Source: Chimonanthus salicifolius (taxonomy: Eukaryota; Streptophyta; Magnoliopsida; Laurales; Calycanthaceae). From it: 64,000 nt of DNA. Below are positions 11,596 through 23,300 of the stretch, one piece after another; within the stretch, counting starts at the first letter, position 1; each line of letters opens with the position of its first letter. The DNA lies in NCBI GenBank assembly GCA_013350335.1, contig CM023532.1, positions 33,481,708-33,545,707 on the forward strand. Direction: 5' to 3'. The notes below the pieces were generated by a model, which did no database searches, was not told where the DNA came from, and worked only from the letters and a program-made list of their open reading frames with translations. The position numbers and the translations under genes are program-made.

Positions 11596-12125
11596 TTAAT
11601 TTAAAACTTTTAATCATATAATATCATTATCATTATTAAAATCAAAATTTCATCTATTGAAAATTAAGTTTTCAAATTTTACTTATCTATTTGATTCTAT
11701 TATAGATTATACATTAATCATATCTTTTTTTTCTCTTCTCCTTACTTTTTCCATTGGTTGATCTCTTATCTCAGTATCTACCACTTAGACCTTCTCAATT
11801 TTACATAACAGATGTTCTCTCTAGGTTTTTAATTTTGTGATATAAAATTTTAAAATAGATGATCATACGTGGGTCACACTTCACTTAAATATGCCACGTG
11901 TAATAGATGGATGGTACAAAATAAAGAGGCAGTGAGGGGTTTGAAAGTCAAAATGGAATAAGGCAGAGACAGCAAATGAGCTTTATTGAGAAATGAGAAA
12001 CAGTTCACGTCTCGACTCTTGTCAGTTTCTAAGCTAATAGAAAGGGAAAGCGAATCGACTTCGCTCTGTTTTGCTTCTGAAATAGCCTCACGAACTCTTC
12101 ACGAGAGAGGTAGGGACTCCTTCCT

Positions 12126-12198
<73 letters not shown>
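12126..12198. repeat. (TA)n microsatellite
   Basis: About 73 bp of uninterrupted TA dinucleotide repeat. It gives an Ile-Tyr open frame that is not a gene. Long TA arrays of this kind are prone to length change and to assembly error. Confidence 0.98.
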
Positions 12199-12200
<2 letters not shown>

Positions 12201-12385
12201 AAAAAAATCTCTCTCTCAATTCAAAAAAAGTCTCCATTTTTAAGAATATAAACTTTTTTTTTAAAAAAAATATTGGAGTATGATTTCACTTCATGCTTTC
12301 TACCATTATCAAAAGAGAAAATTAATCTATTCATCAGCACTTTTTTTAAAAAGAGATTTATATCTATTTTATTTTTAATTTTATC

Positions 12386-12388
<3 letters not shown>

Positions 12389-12420
<32 letters not shown>
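12389..12420. repeat. (AT)n microsatellite
   Basis: About 32 bp of uninterrupted AT repeat, roughly 190 bp after the longer array. Confidence 0.95.
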
Positions 12421-12423
<3 letters not shown>

Positions 12424-14629
12424 AATAAGATACTTTAATGATTTTGTCCTTTATCGTTAAAATAAAAGGTAAAATAAGTAGAATATTCTTTTTAAAAGTA
12501 ATAATAATTATCAGCAGCACTTAGCAATATTACGAATTCTTCTTCTCCAATTAATTCTATCATAAATTATACTATTAATCACTTTAAAGTCTAACATGCC
12601 ATTGTTTTATCTTTTCCCTCTAAGTTTTTTAAGGTCAACTTCTTCTTCTAATTCCTTCCATTCATGGCCTTTCAATCCTACACATTCTACTAAAAAAAAT
12701 TATATACATATCAATTCTCACTAAAAAATGAATTAATTTATAATTAAAATTATACTAAAAGTCAATTGTATAACACAATAATATAATTCAAATTAGACTA
12801 ACCTCATCTTACTCTTAAATTAAAATAAATTATTCGATCAATAGTGAAAATTTGTATTCAATCTCTAACATGAAATTTAGCATGATATAAGATTTAGAGA
12901 GACTTTCGTAGGACTACCTGATGTTTCATTCTTTAATGTTATCTCTCTTTTGTAAATCATTTGTTTAATTGGTGTGATCATAGCTCTCTTAATTTACTTC
13001 GGAATATGTCAAATCCTTCTAATACAATTTTATTCTCAAATCTTAAACTAAAATATATTCTAATAAAATTATATTTAATTATTCACTGAAATAACTTGTC
13101 TTCAATCTAATATAAAACCATTAATCCAATGAGAGTTGGAGAGCTGATCATGAACCTGTCTCAGAAAGCGAGAATTCTTAATTCGATTCCTAATCCACTC
13201 TAAAAGACTGTTCATATGAAAAAAACTCAAGAATTGCATCTCTCCCTTACTAATAAACCCCCTAAACCTAATATTAAATCATTGTTATGAGTTAATGATA
13301 AAAAAACATTTAGGAATGGCTGATGGAGCATGGAATGAACTGCCACACTGTAGCAATTGTCACATGCTAGCACGCCTGTTAATTAAATTTTGTGTTGTAG
13401 AACATTGACAATGTATTCTATTAATATTTTATTCATTGGCTAATGTGATTGTCTAGTTATTAATTATATTGGAGTCGGCGGTTCATTGTGTTATTAAAGT
13501 TCATACCTTACTTAATTACTTTCTATAGAATGGGCTGTTCACACAGCACAGTATCTTCTCATAATTAAAATTTGGTAAGGAGATAATCATGATCGTGTGA
13601 TGGTAATTATTTTAATAAATATTGACTAATATCTTCAAGCCACACGTGCCACGATCATAAAAAATGAAAATTAAAAGATGTTTTAATTAAATATACAATT
13701 AAAGAGATAAAGATTCACTTTGCATAATTCTCAAAATAATCTAAAATTCTTTTTATTCTTCAACACATTAAGTTCTAAACAATTATCTACCAACATTCAA
13801 ACACTTTTTCAAATTCTAAATTTTAATTATTAAAAAATATATAGCCAAATGTAAAATTTTACCAATATCAGTTTATCTAATAACCCCTAAGGGGTTGGTA
13901 TATTGTCAAGAAATCTACTTTAAGAAGTATGGTACTGTAAAATTAATTGGAGGCGTCTCCCTTATGAATTAAGGAGAGACCATCAATTTTATTATATAAA
14001 AACTAAAGTTTACAAATATGGAAACAAAATCAATAAAAGGGGAAAAACTTTAAATAGAAAATTTATATTTAGAAATGCTGACTAAGTAAATAAAGAAATG
14101 GAAGTGGAAACAAAAGAGTCTTCTTGATATCAATTCCTGCCGCCGAATATATACAATGTCAGATGGACATCTTGGGACGCCATAAGAGTCAACAAAACCT
14201 GCAAAGACACCTTACTAATTTCATCACAACCCATGCATCAAAAACAGAGAACTCTGATGGAGGGTGAAATTAATAATTGATGACTTGGCATCTCTCTAAT
14301 TGTTTGGACTGAATCATTACTCTTATTACTCTTATTTCTTGAGACAAAAAGTAAGTAGTTGACTTGTTCAACGTTGGATATATTATTTTTTAATCTTTAA
14401 ATGTTACAGTCTTCAAAAGAATGACTCGATCCAAATTAACCAATGAGAGTTGATTTGACGGTTAAGAATTCTGAGTTGCGAAAGATTCTAATAGATCACT
14501 CCCATAGTTTTATTTGTTATATATGGATAGAGAAGTTTGTATATTATTTAAAGGCTTATTCATGTGCTCTAAGAGACCTGGGATTCCTTGAACTTAAAAA
14601 AATGACTTAATTAATCTATTTAAAGTAAT

Positions 14630-15100
14630 TCTTTATTGAATATTAAATATCGGTCAAATGGGTTAAGAGATTCTAATGAGGCAGAACTTCTTAGCATTAG
14701 GAGAGCCTTGACCTTAGGGGTTAGCTTAGGGGGAGTCAAATTAGAAATTGAAAGTGATTCTTCCAACGCTATAAAATGGGCTAGGGGTATTAGGAGACCT
14801 TCTTGGCGGTTAACTACAACTGTTAGGGAGATTAAGAGGCTACTCTCGGGCATGGAGGTTGCCTTCAATCAGATTAGTCGTTCAGCGAATGGTGTGGCGG
14901 ATTTTTTTGCTAAGAATGGTGTAGAAGGGCCGATTTCAGGCATTTTAATTTTATAGCATAGTTGCTATGGTGGTTAGGTTTTGTTCTTTTTTGGCTTTTT
15001 TTTTTTTTTTGGGTCTATTCCTCGTAGGCCTTTTGTGCCTTGTAACTTTTCATTGCTCTTTCTTTTCTTAATGAAATCTCTTCTTTACCTCTCAAAAAAT
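14630..15100 (+). mobile_element. L1-type LINE, 5'-truncated: RNase H-like domain and 3' end
   Basis: A 106-codon frame starting at 14636 encodes an RNase H-like (RVT_3) domain as found at the C-terminus of plant LINE polyproteins. Visible motifs are SNEAELLSIRRAL (acidic residue E), EIESDSSNA (acidic residue D) and RSANGVADFFAK (last acidic residue D). A stop follows the domain. After it come a T-rich 3' UTR, a TTAATGAAATCTC segment and a short A-run near 15096, the usual LINE 3' layout. The reverse transcriptase and endonuclease parts are missing. The frame is still open, so the insertion is not very old. Confidence 0.8.
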
Positions 15101-16764
15101 GGGTTCATCACTATTTTATTTCGTATTGTGTATATTTGAATATTTGAGTAATATTTCTTTGTGAAGAGAAATCACCATGTGTTACCTACCCAAGTTGGAA
15201 AGGGAAGTTTATATTAAATTGAAAGGACCAAGATAATTTTAATTTAGAATTGAAGAAGGGTTCATCTAGAGTGTAGACACCCTCTTAATAGTAAAAGTGT
15301 TGGGGCATTTGTCCTCAGTCTGATGTGGAAACATACCTGAAATAGTGAAATGAGGGAGAAAGAGAGGTGATTAGGTGGCGTGAATGTGATGAAGATGAGG
15401 TGAAGGTGAAAGCAACAGCACCACTTCATTTATTGCATGCACCCACTGCTTCAGGTTTGGTTTTTTGGCCATTTGGGGGACACAATTTTTTTATTTCTAA
15501 TGTTTTATTAAAATAGAAAAAGGTTTTTAAAAGATAAAAAACTTTTCCTATCCAATTTAAAATATGAATGCTATCTCTTGTTTAAAAAAATATGAATGCT
15601 ATCTCTTGTTTAAAATATGGATTTGATTTAAAAAATAACTCTAACGTATAATTTAAAAAAAATTGAAAATAGAGTTTCTCCAATATTTCTTTATCGATGA
15701 TTTCACCAACACATGTAAATCTCTTGTGCTAACCCCTTTATTGATATACTTATGTATATTTATTATTTTATATGAGCCTCAACATATGTTAAATACTAGC
15801 CTCTTAAAAGAAAATAACTACCTTAATCATTGTAAACGGATTTCAAAATTATGATCTATCATTAGATGTGCACAATTGCAAAGGCCTCACGTGATACTCA
15901 TTTCATGATAAATGTAAATTATTAACATATTTTTTTCTTTTTTCTTATTTTAACAAAAATTTAGGCTTAATTTAAATTTATGTTTATTTGATACATCATC
16001 ACAGTGAGATTTAGTATCATCAATAAAAAAATTATCTAATACTTTTATTTTAATTTTTAAAAATAAAACTTAAAATAATTCATTAATTTTTTATTGGACA
16101 TAATGCGCTATCAACCTATTTAAAATAGTATATCATTGGATGAGTATCACCATTTGAACACTTATTTTCAAAATACTTGAATTTTTTAAGGTGAGACACT
16201 TCTAAATGAAAAAAAAAAAAAGTGAGATATTTTAAGATAATGTAAGAATGTCTCTAGTGTCAAAAAAATATTATCTTCAAATTAAAACTCCAATGGTATT
16301 TATTTAAAATTTAAAATTTTATTCAAAACAATTATAAAAATATAGAACCCTTGAATATTTAAATTAGATCTCTTGATTTTTTTTATTCGTATCACCAAAA
16401 ATAATCAATCCAATCAACAGGAATCCCACGTCTCCCCACAAAAGTTTTCTCAATCGAGAAATTCATGACTCAATAATTCCTCATTGCATGTGGCCCACTT
16501 GTACGGAACTTGCTTCCTCAATTTTAATACCTACTATTCAAATGAGGACCCAATAATTTCTCCAAAGTCCAAACAGAAAGAGAGAGAAAGAGTAAAGAGA
16601 TATATATTTTTTAATTATTATTTATGATCAATTTTTTATTATATTTTATTTATTTATATATTCTATTTGACTTTATTATAAATTATACAATCAACACTCG
16701 AAATTCTAACACGTCATTTCCTTATCTCTCCCTTCGTACCGTTAAAAGTTGTCCTTTACTCTTA
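15101..16764. other. intergenic, AT-rich
   Basis: No gene seen. A 28-bp phrase, ATATGAATGCTATCTCTTGTTTAAA, is repeated in tandem near 15562-15615. ORFs of 60-67 codons in this stretch are made of Ile, Leu, Tyr and Phe codons expected from AT-rich DNA. Confidence 0.55.
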
Positions 16765-16961
16765 GGCTACGCTTGGATGAAGGGTGATTTTACAGGGGTC
16801 ACCTTTGAATACTTCAAACTTCAATAGGGTATTTAAAAAAGGTAATGAGATTAGTGATTTTTTGAATTTTTACTCTCACTTGGAGTAATTTTTGAATTAT
16901 CAAATAAGAACAATGAGGGATGACATGGGGTCACTCCCCTTAACCCCATCCAAACGCAGCC
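16765..16961. mobile_element. Tourist-like MITE, 197 bp
   Basis: The left end is GGCTACGCTTGGATGAAGGG and the right end is CCCCATCCAAACGCAGCC. TTA flanks both sides (16762-16764 and 16962-16964). It shares its ends and the GGGGTCAC/GTGACC interior style with the element at 5783-7309, and is a plausible short relative. Confidence 0.85.
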
Positions 16962-18000
16962 TTAATATCTTCATTATGTTACCTCTCAATTCTAAACATT
17001 AGGGCTGTGTTTTTTTATTAATATGACTAAATCACTTTAAACAAATATCTCTTAATTTATTATATATTGCATTTATTTTTTAAAGTATCATTAATGCATT
17101 TTTTCCTAACTATATATTCTAGAGTCAAACTACTTATCCAATGTAATATATCTCTATTGTTTTACCTTTATTTATTTGTCTTTTTTACATTGTCCAACAT
17201 TCTACTTTGTACAAAATTACAAATCTAATAGTTATTTTATAAATTCGTCTTTTGATATGAAGGAGAACTCTCTTATGGTACAAGACTATATCAGCTTGTC
17301 TATATTTTCTCTACCTTGTTCCTATTATATTTATTATATTTAAGTCAAAATTTCTTTGAAATTTTGTTATAAAGCCTAACTATTTAAACTTATTATGATG
17401 TGCAACTAAGTTGCTTCGTATTTTTACTAGTTTACCCTCACTATTGTCTATCTTTAATTAACTTTCATGTATTCTATTTTAATTTTAGGTAATTTTTTAA
17501 GTGATCTGACTCAAATATTCTCCTTTACAAATCTAACATTGTTGTTTCAACTCACTAATTATACTCTATCATATGTAAAAAACATACATTATTGTATTTT
17601 AATCTTGAATTTTTTATGTTAACTCGTCTATTATCAGTGCAAATAAGTATGACTTAAAGTGAATCTTTAATAGGGTCCTATTCTATTAGAGAATTCTTGT
17701 GTCTCACTACAAATGATTCTAGCATTAATAGTTGCACCATCTTATTTTTAGAGTTTTTCAAATTAATTTTCTTGAGAGTTTTAGTCATCAAAGTAACAAT
17801 GTTTTTCCTCTTCACCACAAATTATTTTGAAATAAAAATACTTTATGTAATAGATTTGTCGGACGCATATAGTTGACTCTTATTTTAGGCGATTTTCCAC
17901 TGCTTTTCTCAAAATTTTGTCATGTAACTCATCAATTTAACCATTTAATAATAAATAAAACTTTATTATAAAAATAACTCCTGTATCATTCATTGAAGAT
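16962..18000. other. intergenic, AT-rich
   Basis: No gene seen. The text resembles 3476-3600 in parts (runs of TCTATTATTAATTATA and CTATCTTT), which points to diverged dispersed repeats. The upstream regulatory region of the UBP gene probably begins toward the right end. Confidence 0.5.
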
Positions 18001-20338
18001 CTTTTTAATTATAATTATTGTCTCAGTTCTCACCCAACGAGAGTTCTCTTTCCCGTACCTGGTCTGCAAAGTAACAAGAAGTACCATGAAAAGAAAGACG
18101 AGAAGGGAGAGAGATCTCAAGGGTATCCCTTGCTTTTATGAACTTTGAATGAATAGCAGGACTCGCTTGCAATTTAGGAATTTCTCTCACAAAAAGCTCA
18201 AAGGGATTTTGGGCATTTCATTTTTATTTTTTATTTTAGGATTTTTAATGGGCAGAAGGAGATTGGAGCTAATGCAGCAGAGCTAGATTGTTTCTGAGTC
18301 TTAACATCTTCTGAGGAATCAAAGAATCTGATGGGGATTTTCGTGTATGTCATGGTTATCTAAGGTGAGAGGAAAGCTAACAACTTTCTCCTGTTTTCAT
18401 CATTTCTCTTTGAATGTTACAGTAGGAAATGTTGGATTTCATCTGGGTTTTGTTTAAAACTGAGTTTTTTTTATTCATTTTATTGTTTTAACCTATGAAA
18501 TTGCAAAGAAAAGGCATGTTTTCCCAGTCCTATTTGTTGATATTTTGCTTCTTGGAAGTTGGGTTTGTTGGGTTCTCTTCTTCTTCGTCTTCTTCCAAGG
18601 TATGAAAGTCTTTTGGAAACCCACTGAAAATGCCAAGTAGCATCTGGGTTTTGTTCGAAAGATTGAATTTTATCTTTTCTTCCCCTCAAAATTGCAAATT
18701 AGTGTTCAGTGAAGTCGAATATTTCTTAAAATTGCTATTTTGAATGGCTTTGTTGGTCATCTTTTTTTAGATTGTTGAAATGTTTTTAGGCATTTTCTTC
18801 GTCACGCAAGCCAAGGAAGCTAACCCTTTTCATCTTCCAATATTTCAGAGAAAATGCCAGATTTCATTTATCATGCTTTTGGAAACTCACTGAAAATGCC
18901 AAATAGCATCTGGGTTTTGTTCGAAAGATTGAACTTTTGTCTTTTCTTCCCCTCAAAATTGCACATTAGTAGTTCACTGAAGTTAATTTTTTAAATGCTA
19001 TTTTTTTAATGGCTTTGTTGGGCATCTTTTTTTAGATTGTTGAAATGTTTTTAGGCATTTTCTTCGTCATGCAAGCCAAGGAAGCTAACCCTTTTCATCT
19101 TCCAATCTTTCAGAGAAAATGCCAGATTTCATTTATCATGCTTTTCGAAACTTAAGCAGCCGGGGAAGTGTACTTTCTTTACAATTTGGTTTCATGCAGT
19201 TAGGTTTTGTGGGTGAAATCTCCTTTCTTCTTGGCACACTCCATTTGGCTTTGTTTGTATGGAAAGTCATACAAGATATCTCTTGGTCTTGAGGATCTTG
19301 TTCTTCATCATTTCCTGCAAAAAAAAAAAACTAATCCATTCCTCCTGGAAACTAGCCCAACAAATGCTCTTTATTTTAGTATTGGGCGTGGGGGGAGGGG
19401 TGCTGTTTGTCTTCATTTGTGAAATTGAAGAAAGAGTTTTGGGGAACATGAATTTCCATGAAATCTTGGATCAGAATTATTCATCCGAGTTGGAAAAACT
19501 AAATAAATTCCTATTTCCTGTCTGAATGCTCCTGGGTTTCATTTGAACTTTGTTGAAAAAGAGGCATTTGTTTTATTCTTTTTTCTGGTTAGAAAATTGT
19601 AGATGTTGAAGCTTAGTATGGGGGTTAGCTTTTAAACCTTGAATTTCTTTTTTATCATTAAAGATAAACAGCTGTTGCAACATCCTATGCCTACAATTTT
19701 TTCTTGGAATGTCTAGAAATGCTGCATTGTTTATTGATTTTATGTAATCGGCCCTTTTAAAAAAAAAAAAAAAAATCGTTGTAGTTGTAAAATAAATAGG
19801 TTTCTAGAAACTTTATTTTCTGTTATTAGAGTTAGTTTTAGGTCTACAACTTTCACTTTTTACCTTGGTTAGTTATTTCAAGAAATGAATGATAAAATTT
19901 CGTTAATGCCTTCTTTCACATCTCTTTTTGCAGATTTCTGAAGGGAAAGATTGATAATGATAACCCATATGTAATATTAACTCTTTCAGGCACAATCTAG
20001 TTTGATTCTTCTGTAATAATGGTTTTCATCTGGGTTTTTGCTTGACCTTCCCCTCCTCCAAGAAACAAAGATGTAATTTTGTGTGGTCCTCCGGTTATGC
20101 TGTCTACTTGAAGCTAGGTTGTTTGTGGTAATATTTGTAGATTTCTCAGATATCTCCTTGTTTTGGTTGTTATTCTGTTTCTTCATTTCAATGACTTCTC
20201 TACACATCCAGGAAAAGGATGTGGGTATTGGTAATATGTCAATATCATTTTCTGTGTATATAGGGCCAACCTTCTTTAATTTAACAGGCTCCTGAGAAAC
20301 ATTAAGCTGGAATTGGACATGAGTATGTTGGAGGGGAC
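18001..20338 (+). promoter_or_regulatory. leader region of the UBP15-like gene: promoter, 5' UTR and 5' UTR intron(s), inferred
   Basis: Base composition changes near 18000 to a T/C-rich, less AT-biased sequence that continues to the ATG at 20339. There is a GTGAGAGG splice-donor-like site near 18364, and T-rich stretches before AG sites near 19930 and 20288. No convincing upstream coding exon is seen. The layout fits a leader with one or more introns, as in many plant UBP genes. Transcription start and splice sites cannot be fixed without transcript data. A 266-bp tandem duplication lies inside. Confidence 0.5.
18610..19145. repeat. tandem duplication, ~266-bp unit, in the UBP leader
   Basis: The phrase CTTTTGGAAACYCACTGAAAATGCCAA occurs at 18610 and 18876, and a third start (CTTTTCGAAAC) is at 19141. 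Between them the two full units are about 90 percent alike by eye, sharing AGCATCTGGGTTTTGTTCG, TTAGATTGTTGAAATGTTTT and GCAAGCCAAGGAAGCTAACC. Weaker echoes of CATCTGGGTTTTGTT at 18440 and 20030 hint at an older, longer array. Confidence 0.9.
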
Positions 20339-23300
20339 ATGCTTGAGCCAAGGGAAGCTGATATACCTGCCTTATTTCTGGTCTTGGTTGTGCTTCCTCT
20401 GGTTACTTACATCTTACTTGGCAAATGGAATGACGCTGCAAAGAAGAAGACAAGAATAAGTATGCTTGCACAATTGGCAGCTGAAGAAGCTAGTAGGGTG
20501 GAAGCAGTAACTCCTGCTGTTGTAATGTCAGTTTCATCTTCTCCAAAGACTGGGTATCATTTGTGTGCCAGATGCTTTAGCCCATCTACAACTCGCTGCT
20601 CCAGATGCAAATCTGTCAGATATTGGTATGCCTTTTTTTTCCAACCTGACGGTGTTCTTTCCATCCTTCTTCTTCTTCCTTCTGATGTTCCTTAAAAAAA
20701 TGTAAAAAAAGGCAAAACATGAAATGCCATTATCATGTATGGACATCGATAAAGATACAATTGCTGGTACTGGTACATCAAGTTGGAGTAGAGATAGAGA
20801 TAAAATTGAAAATTGGTTTGCAATTTGTCATTTTCTTAGTAAAGGGCGTGTTGAAAGTAGAATATTTCCATTGTTTTTCTTATGTGGCATTAAGTTGCAT
20901 TTTCTTCATTGAAAGTATGTGAATGTGAGCAATCGCCTCACTTTCTTGGCCTTGTCGAACCAACTTTTGTTTTCTCATTACAACTCTAAGATCCAAAATA
21001 AACTTTTATAAGATCTAAAATGGGCAGTTCCTGGATTTTGAATGATGGGCATTTCATTAGGCCAGCTCATAAGTTGTCATCATCGTTATAGAAACCTTAT
21101 CCCATCTATCTGGGTTTGTTTGGCCGGCTTTCTGCATTCTACTTTTCCACTCGACATCATCAAATACCATGCTATTAGTCACACTACAATCAAACATGTG
21201 TGTTCAACTCAATCTGAGATTCTTAATCTTGTTTCGTGGAAACCTTCCAATTTTATGTTTTTATCTCCTGTCTCTTGTGCATGAACCAAAACCATCTTAA
21301 ACAAAAATATGACTTTGTTAGAACAACCTTAGGCTTCTCCTTATGTACTCATCCGAAGAAATAAGAAGAAAGAACATGCACATCTCAAGATGGATGTGTA
21401 GAATAACAAGAAAAGATAGGATTAAGAATGAGAGAGATGAATTTGATCCAAGCTTGCAGGCTCTCTCAGCATTATTCATTCTATATTTTATCCTTGAAGT
21501 ATATTTCTTTAAAGTGGCTGCCTTTCTCGTAAAGAATGCAAATTGTGAATTGCATGGTAGACTTGTTACAGTGCCAAGATTTAGATACGATTTGGACATG
21601 GATAGTGGTTTGCAAATCTGTGTTTCCTAAGATCAAGTAAATACAAGTCCCCCACCAGTTACTTCAATGCCATGAGGTGATGGCTAGGAATTTTTTCAAT
21701 CACTTATTTTATATAATTGTAATTGATATAATGTAGCTTTATGCATGCATTATGCATTTTCTGATTGACATGGTTCAACACTTTCACCACAAGCACATGA
21801 ATATTCTGAATGCATTTAAAAGGAGTCAACAGTTATCAAAGATGCACCTCAGTTTTACCATATTACTGGAGTTGCACTGTTGCAAATCATACATGAAGAG
21901 GTGAGTTTAGCAGCAGATTGGTGGAGTAAATCAACTTACTCTGGTGTGTGGTGTGTGGTGTGTGGTTTTTTGGTTTTCTTGTTAGCACATTTCCTATTAA
22001 TTTCTCTGGGTAACATTTACTGTTCCTTTCTTTTATGGAGAAAGGACCTTCTGCCAGATTAAATAGCTTTTAGATGGAACTATGAGGGTATACATGATGG
22101 CCTCTAAAACGTTCTCCAGACTTACCAAATTAAGCACAACAAGGGGAAAAACAAAAAAGAAAATGCAGAGGTTTCTTCTCTATTTTCTGAATGGGATACA
22201 TTATCTTCTGATGCAAATTATCATCAGGAATGAGAAATAGGGATGTAATCATAAATCCCAAAGAGACTTCCTGATATGTTTTTTCCCCCCTGTTTTAGAG
22301 AGGAATCTGATTGCATTCATGATACTCAATTCAACTTGGGATGATATTCCCTGATGTATAGCCACTCTTTGCAGTTCAGGAAAGTGCCAAATAATTCATT
22401 GGAGGCAAGGCCATAAGCAGGAATGCCAGCAAGTGGACAATAGTGACTCAAACGCTTCTACTAATCTTTCTTCTGTTACAAAATCTGTTCGCCCAAATGC
22501 TTTGCTGAATCAGTATCCAAGGTCACCATGCTTTTCATCTGATATCAAGCAGCCTGTGCTGGATAGTAGCTGCCTAGATTTATCACTACATCCTCCCATT
22601 GTCAATGCTGCCACTTTTGCTTCCACTAGTTCTGCAGTTGGTACAACTCAAGTTTCTATGGCAGAGAGAAAGCTCACAGATGACAAATGGGTCTCCCAAA
22701 AATTAAATAGAGAAACATTGAAAAGTGAAGATGCTGCTTTGCATGATTCATTTGAAGAAACCAACAGCAATGGGGCCACAGTTCCAACTCTCCTGAGAAA
22801 GAAGGTTCTTGTAGTCTCTAAAGTTGTTTCCATGATGCATGGTTACAGTTATGTTGATTTTAAGGTGTTATGGGGTCTTGAACTTCAGCAATGTGTGCTG
22901 ATGTTCCCATTTATGTACATATGGCTGCCTGATTTTGTTGCCTTTTACTAGGAGGTTGCTCTGATGGACACCATTATGGATTCGATATGACCCAAGTGTC
23001 TTTGAGATTGTTATACACTAAATACAATCAGTGGCTGATAATTAAACTGTTGATGTGAATACAGTAATACAGTGGTGGTCCTGGAAAATAGACCAAATAA
23101 TCAAGATTGGGATATTCACTGCTTGGATATTTTTGGGCATAATCAACAATGATAGGGATCATCACATCAATGATCTGAATAAAGTAATATGAGCTCCACA
23201 TGTACCCAAATGGGGGCCTCAGCAAACTGTGCAAATGCTGAGTTCTTAGACCCTATAGCTCATTGAATTTTGACATTTCTTATGATTATCATGATCCTTT

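Larger units (their letters stand above)
11596..14629. other. intergenic, very AT-rich, diverged dispersed repeats
   Basis: No credible gene. A phrase of the type TCTATTATAAATTATACA with CTTTTCCCTCTAAGTT/CTTCTCCTTACTTTT is shared by about 11690-11830, 12540-12660 and 16660-16760, so part of the stretch is an old dispersed repeat. 13128-13235 carries a box B-like TTAATTCGATTCC and may be another SINE relic. The region 11920-12120 is less AT-rich and has a CACGTG G-box at 11893, but I see no gene attached to it. Confidence 0.5.

Noticed and set aside
11986..12201. 71-codon plus-strand ORF
   Set aside because: The second half is an Ile-Tyr run translated from the TA microsatellite; no domain is seen in the first half.
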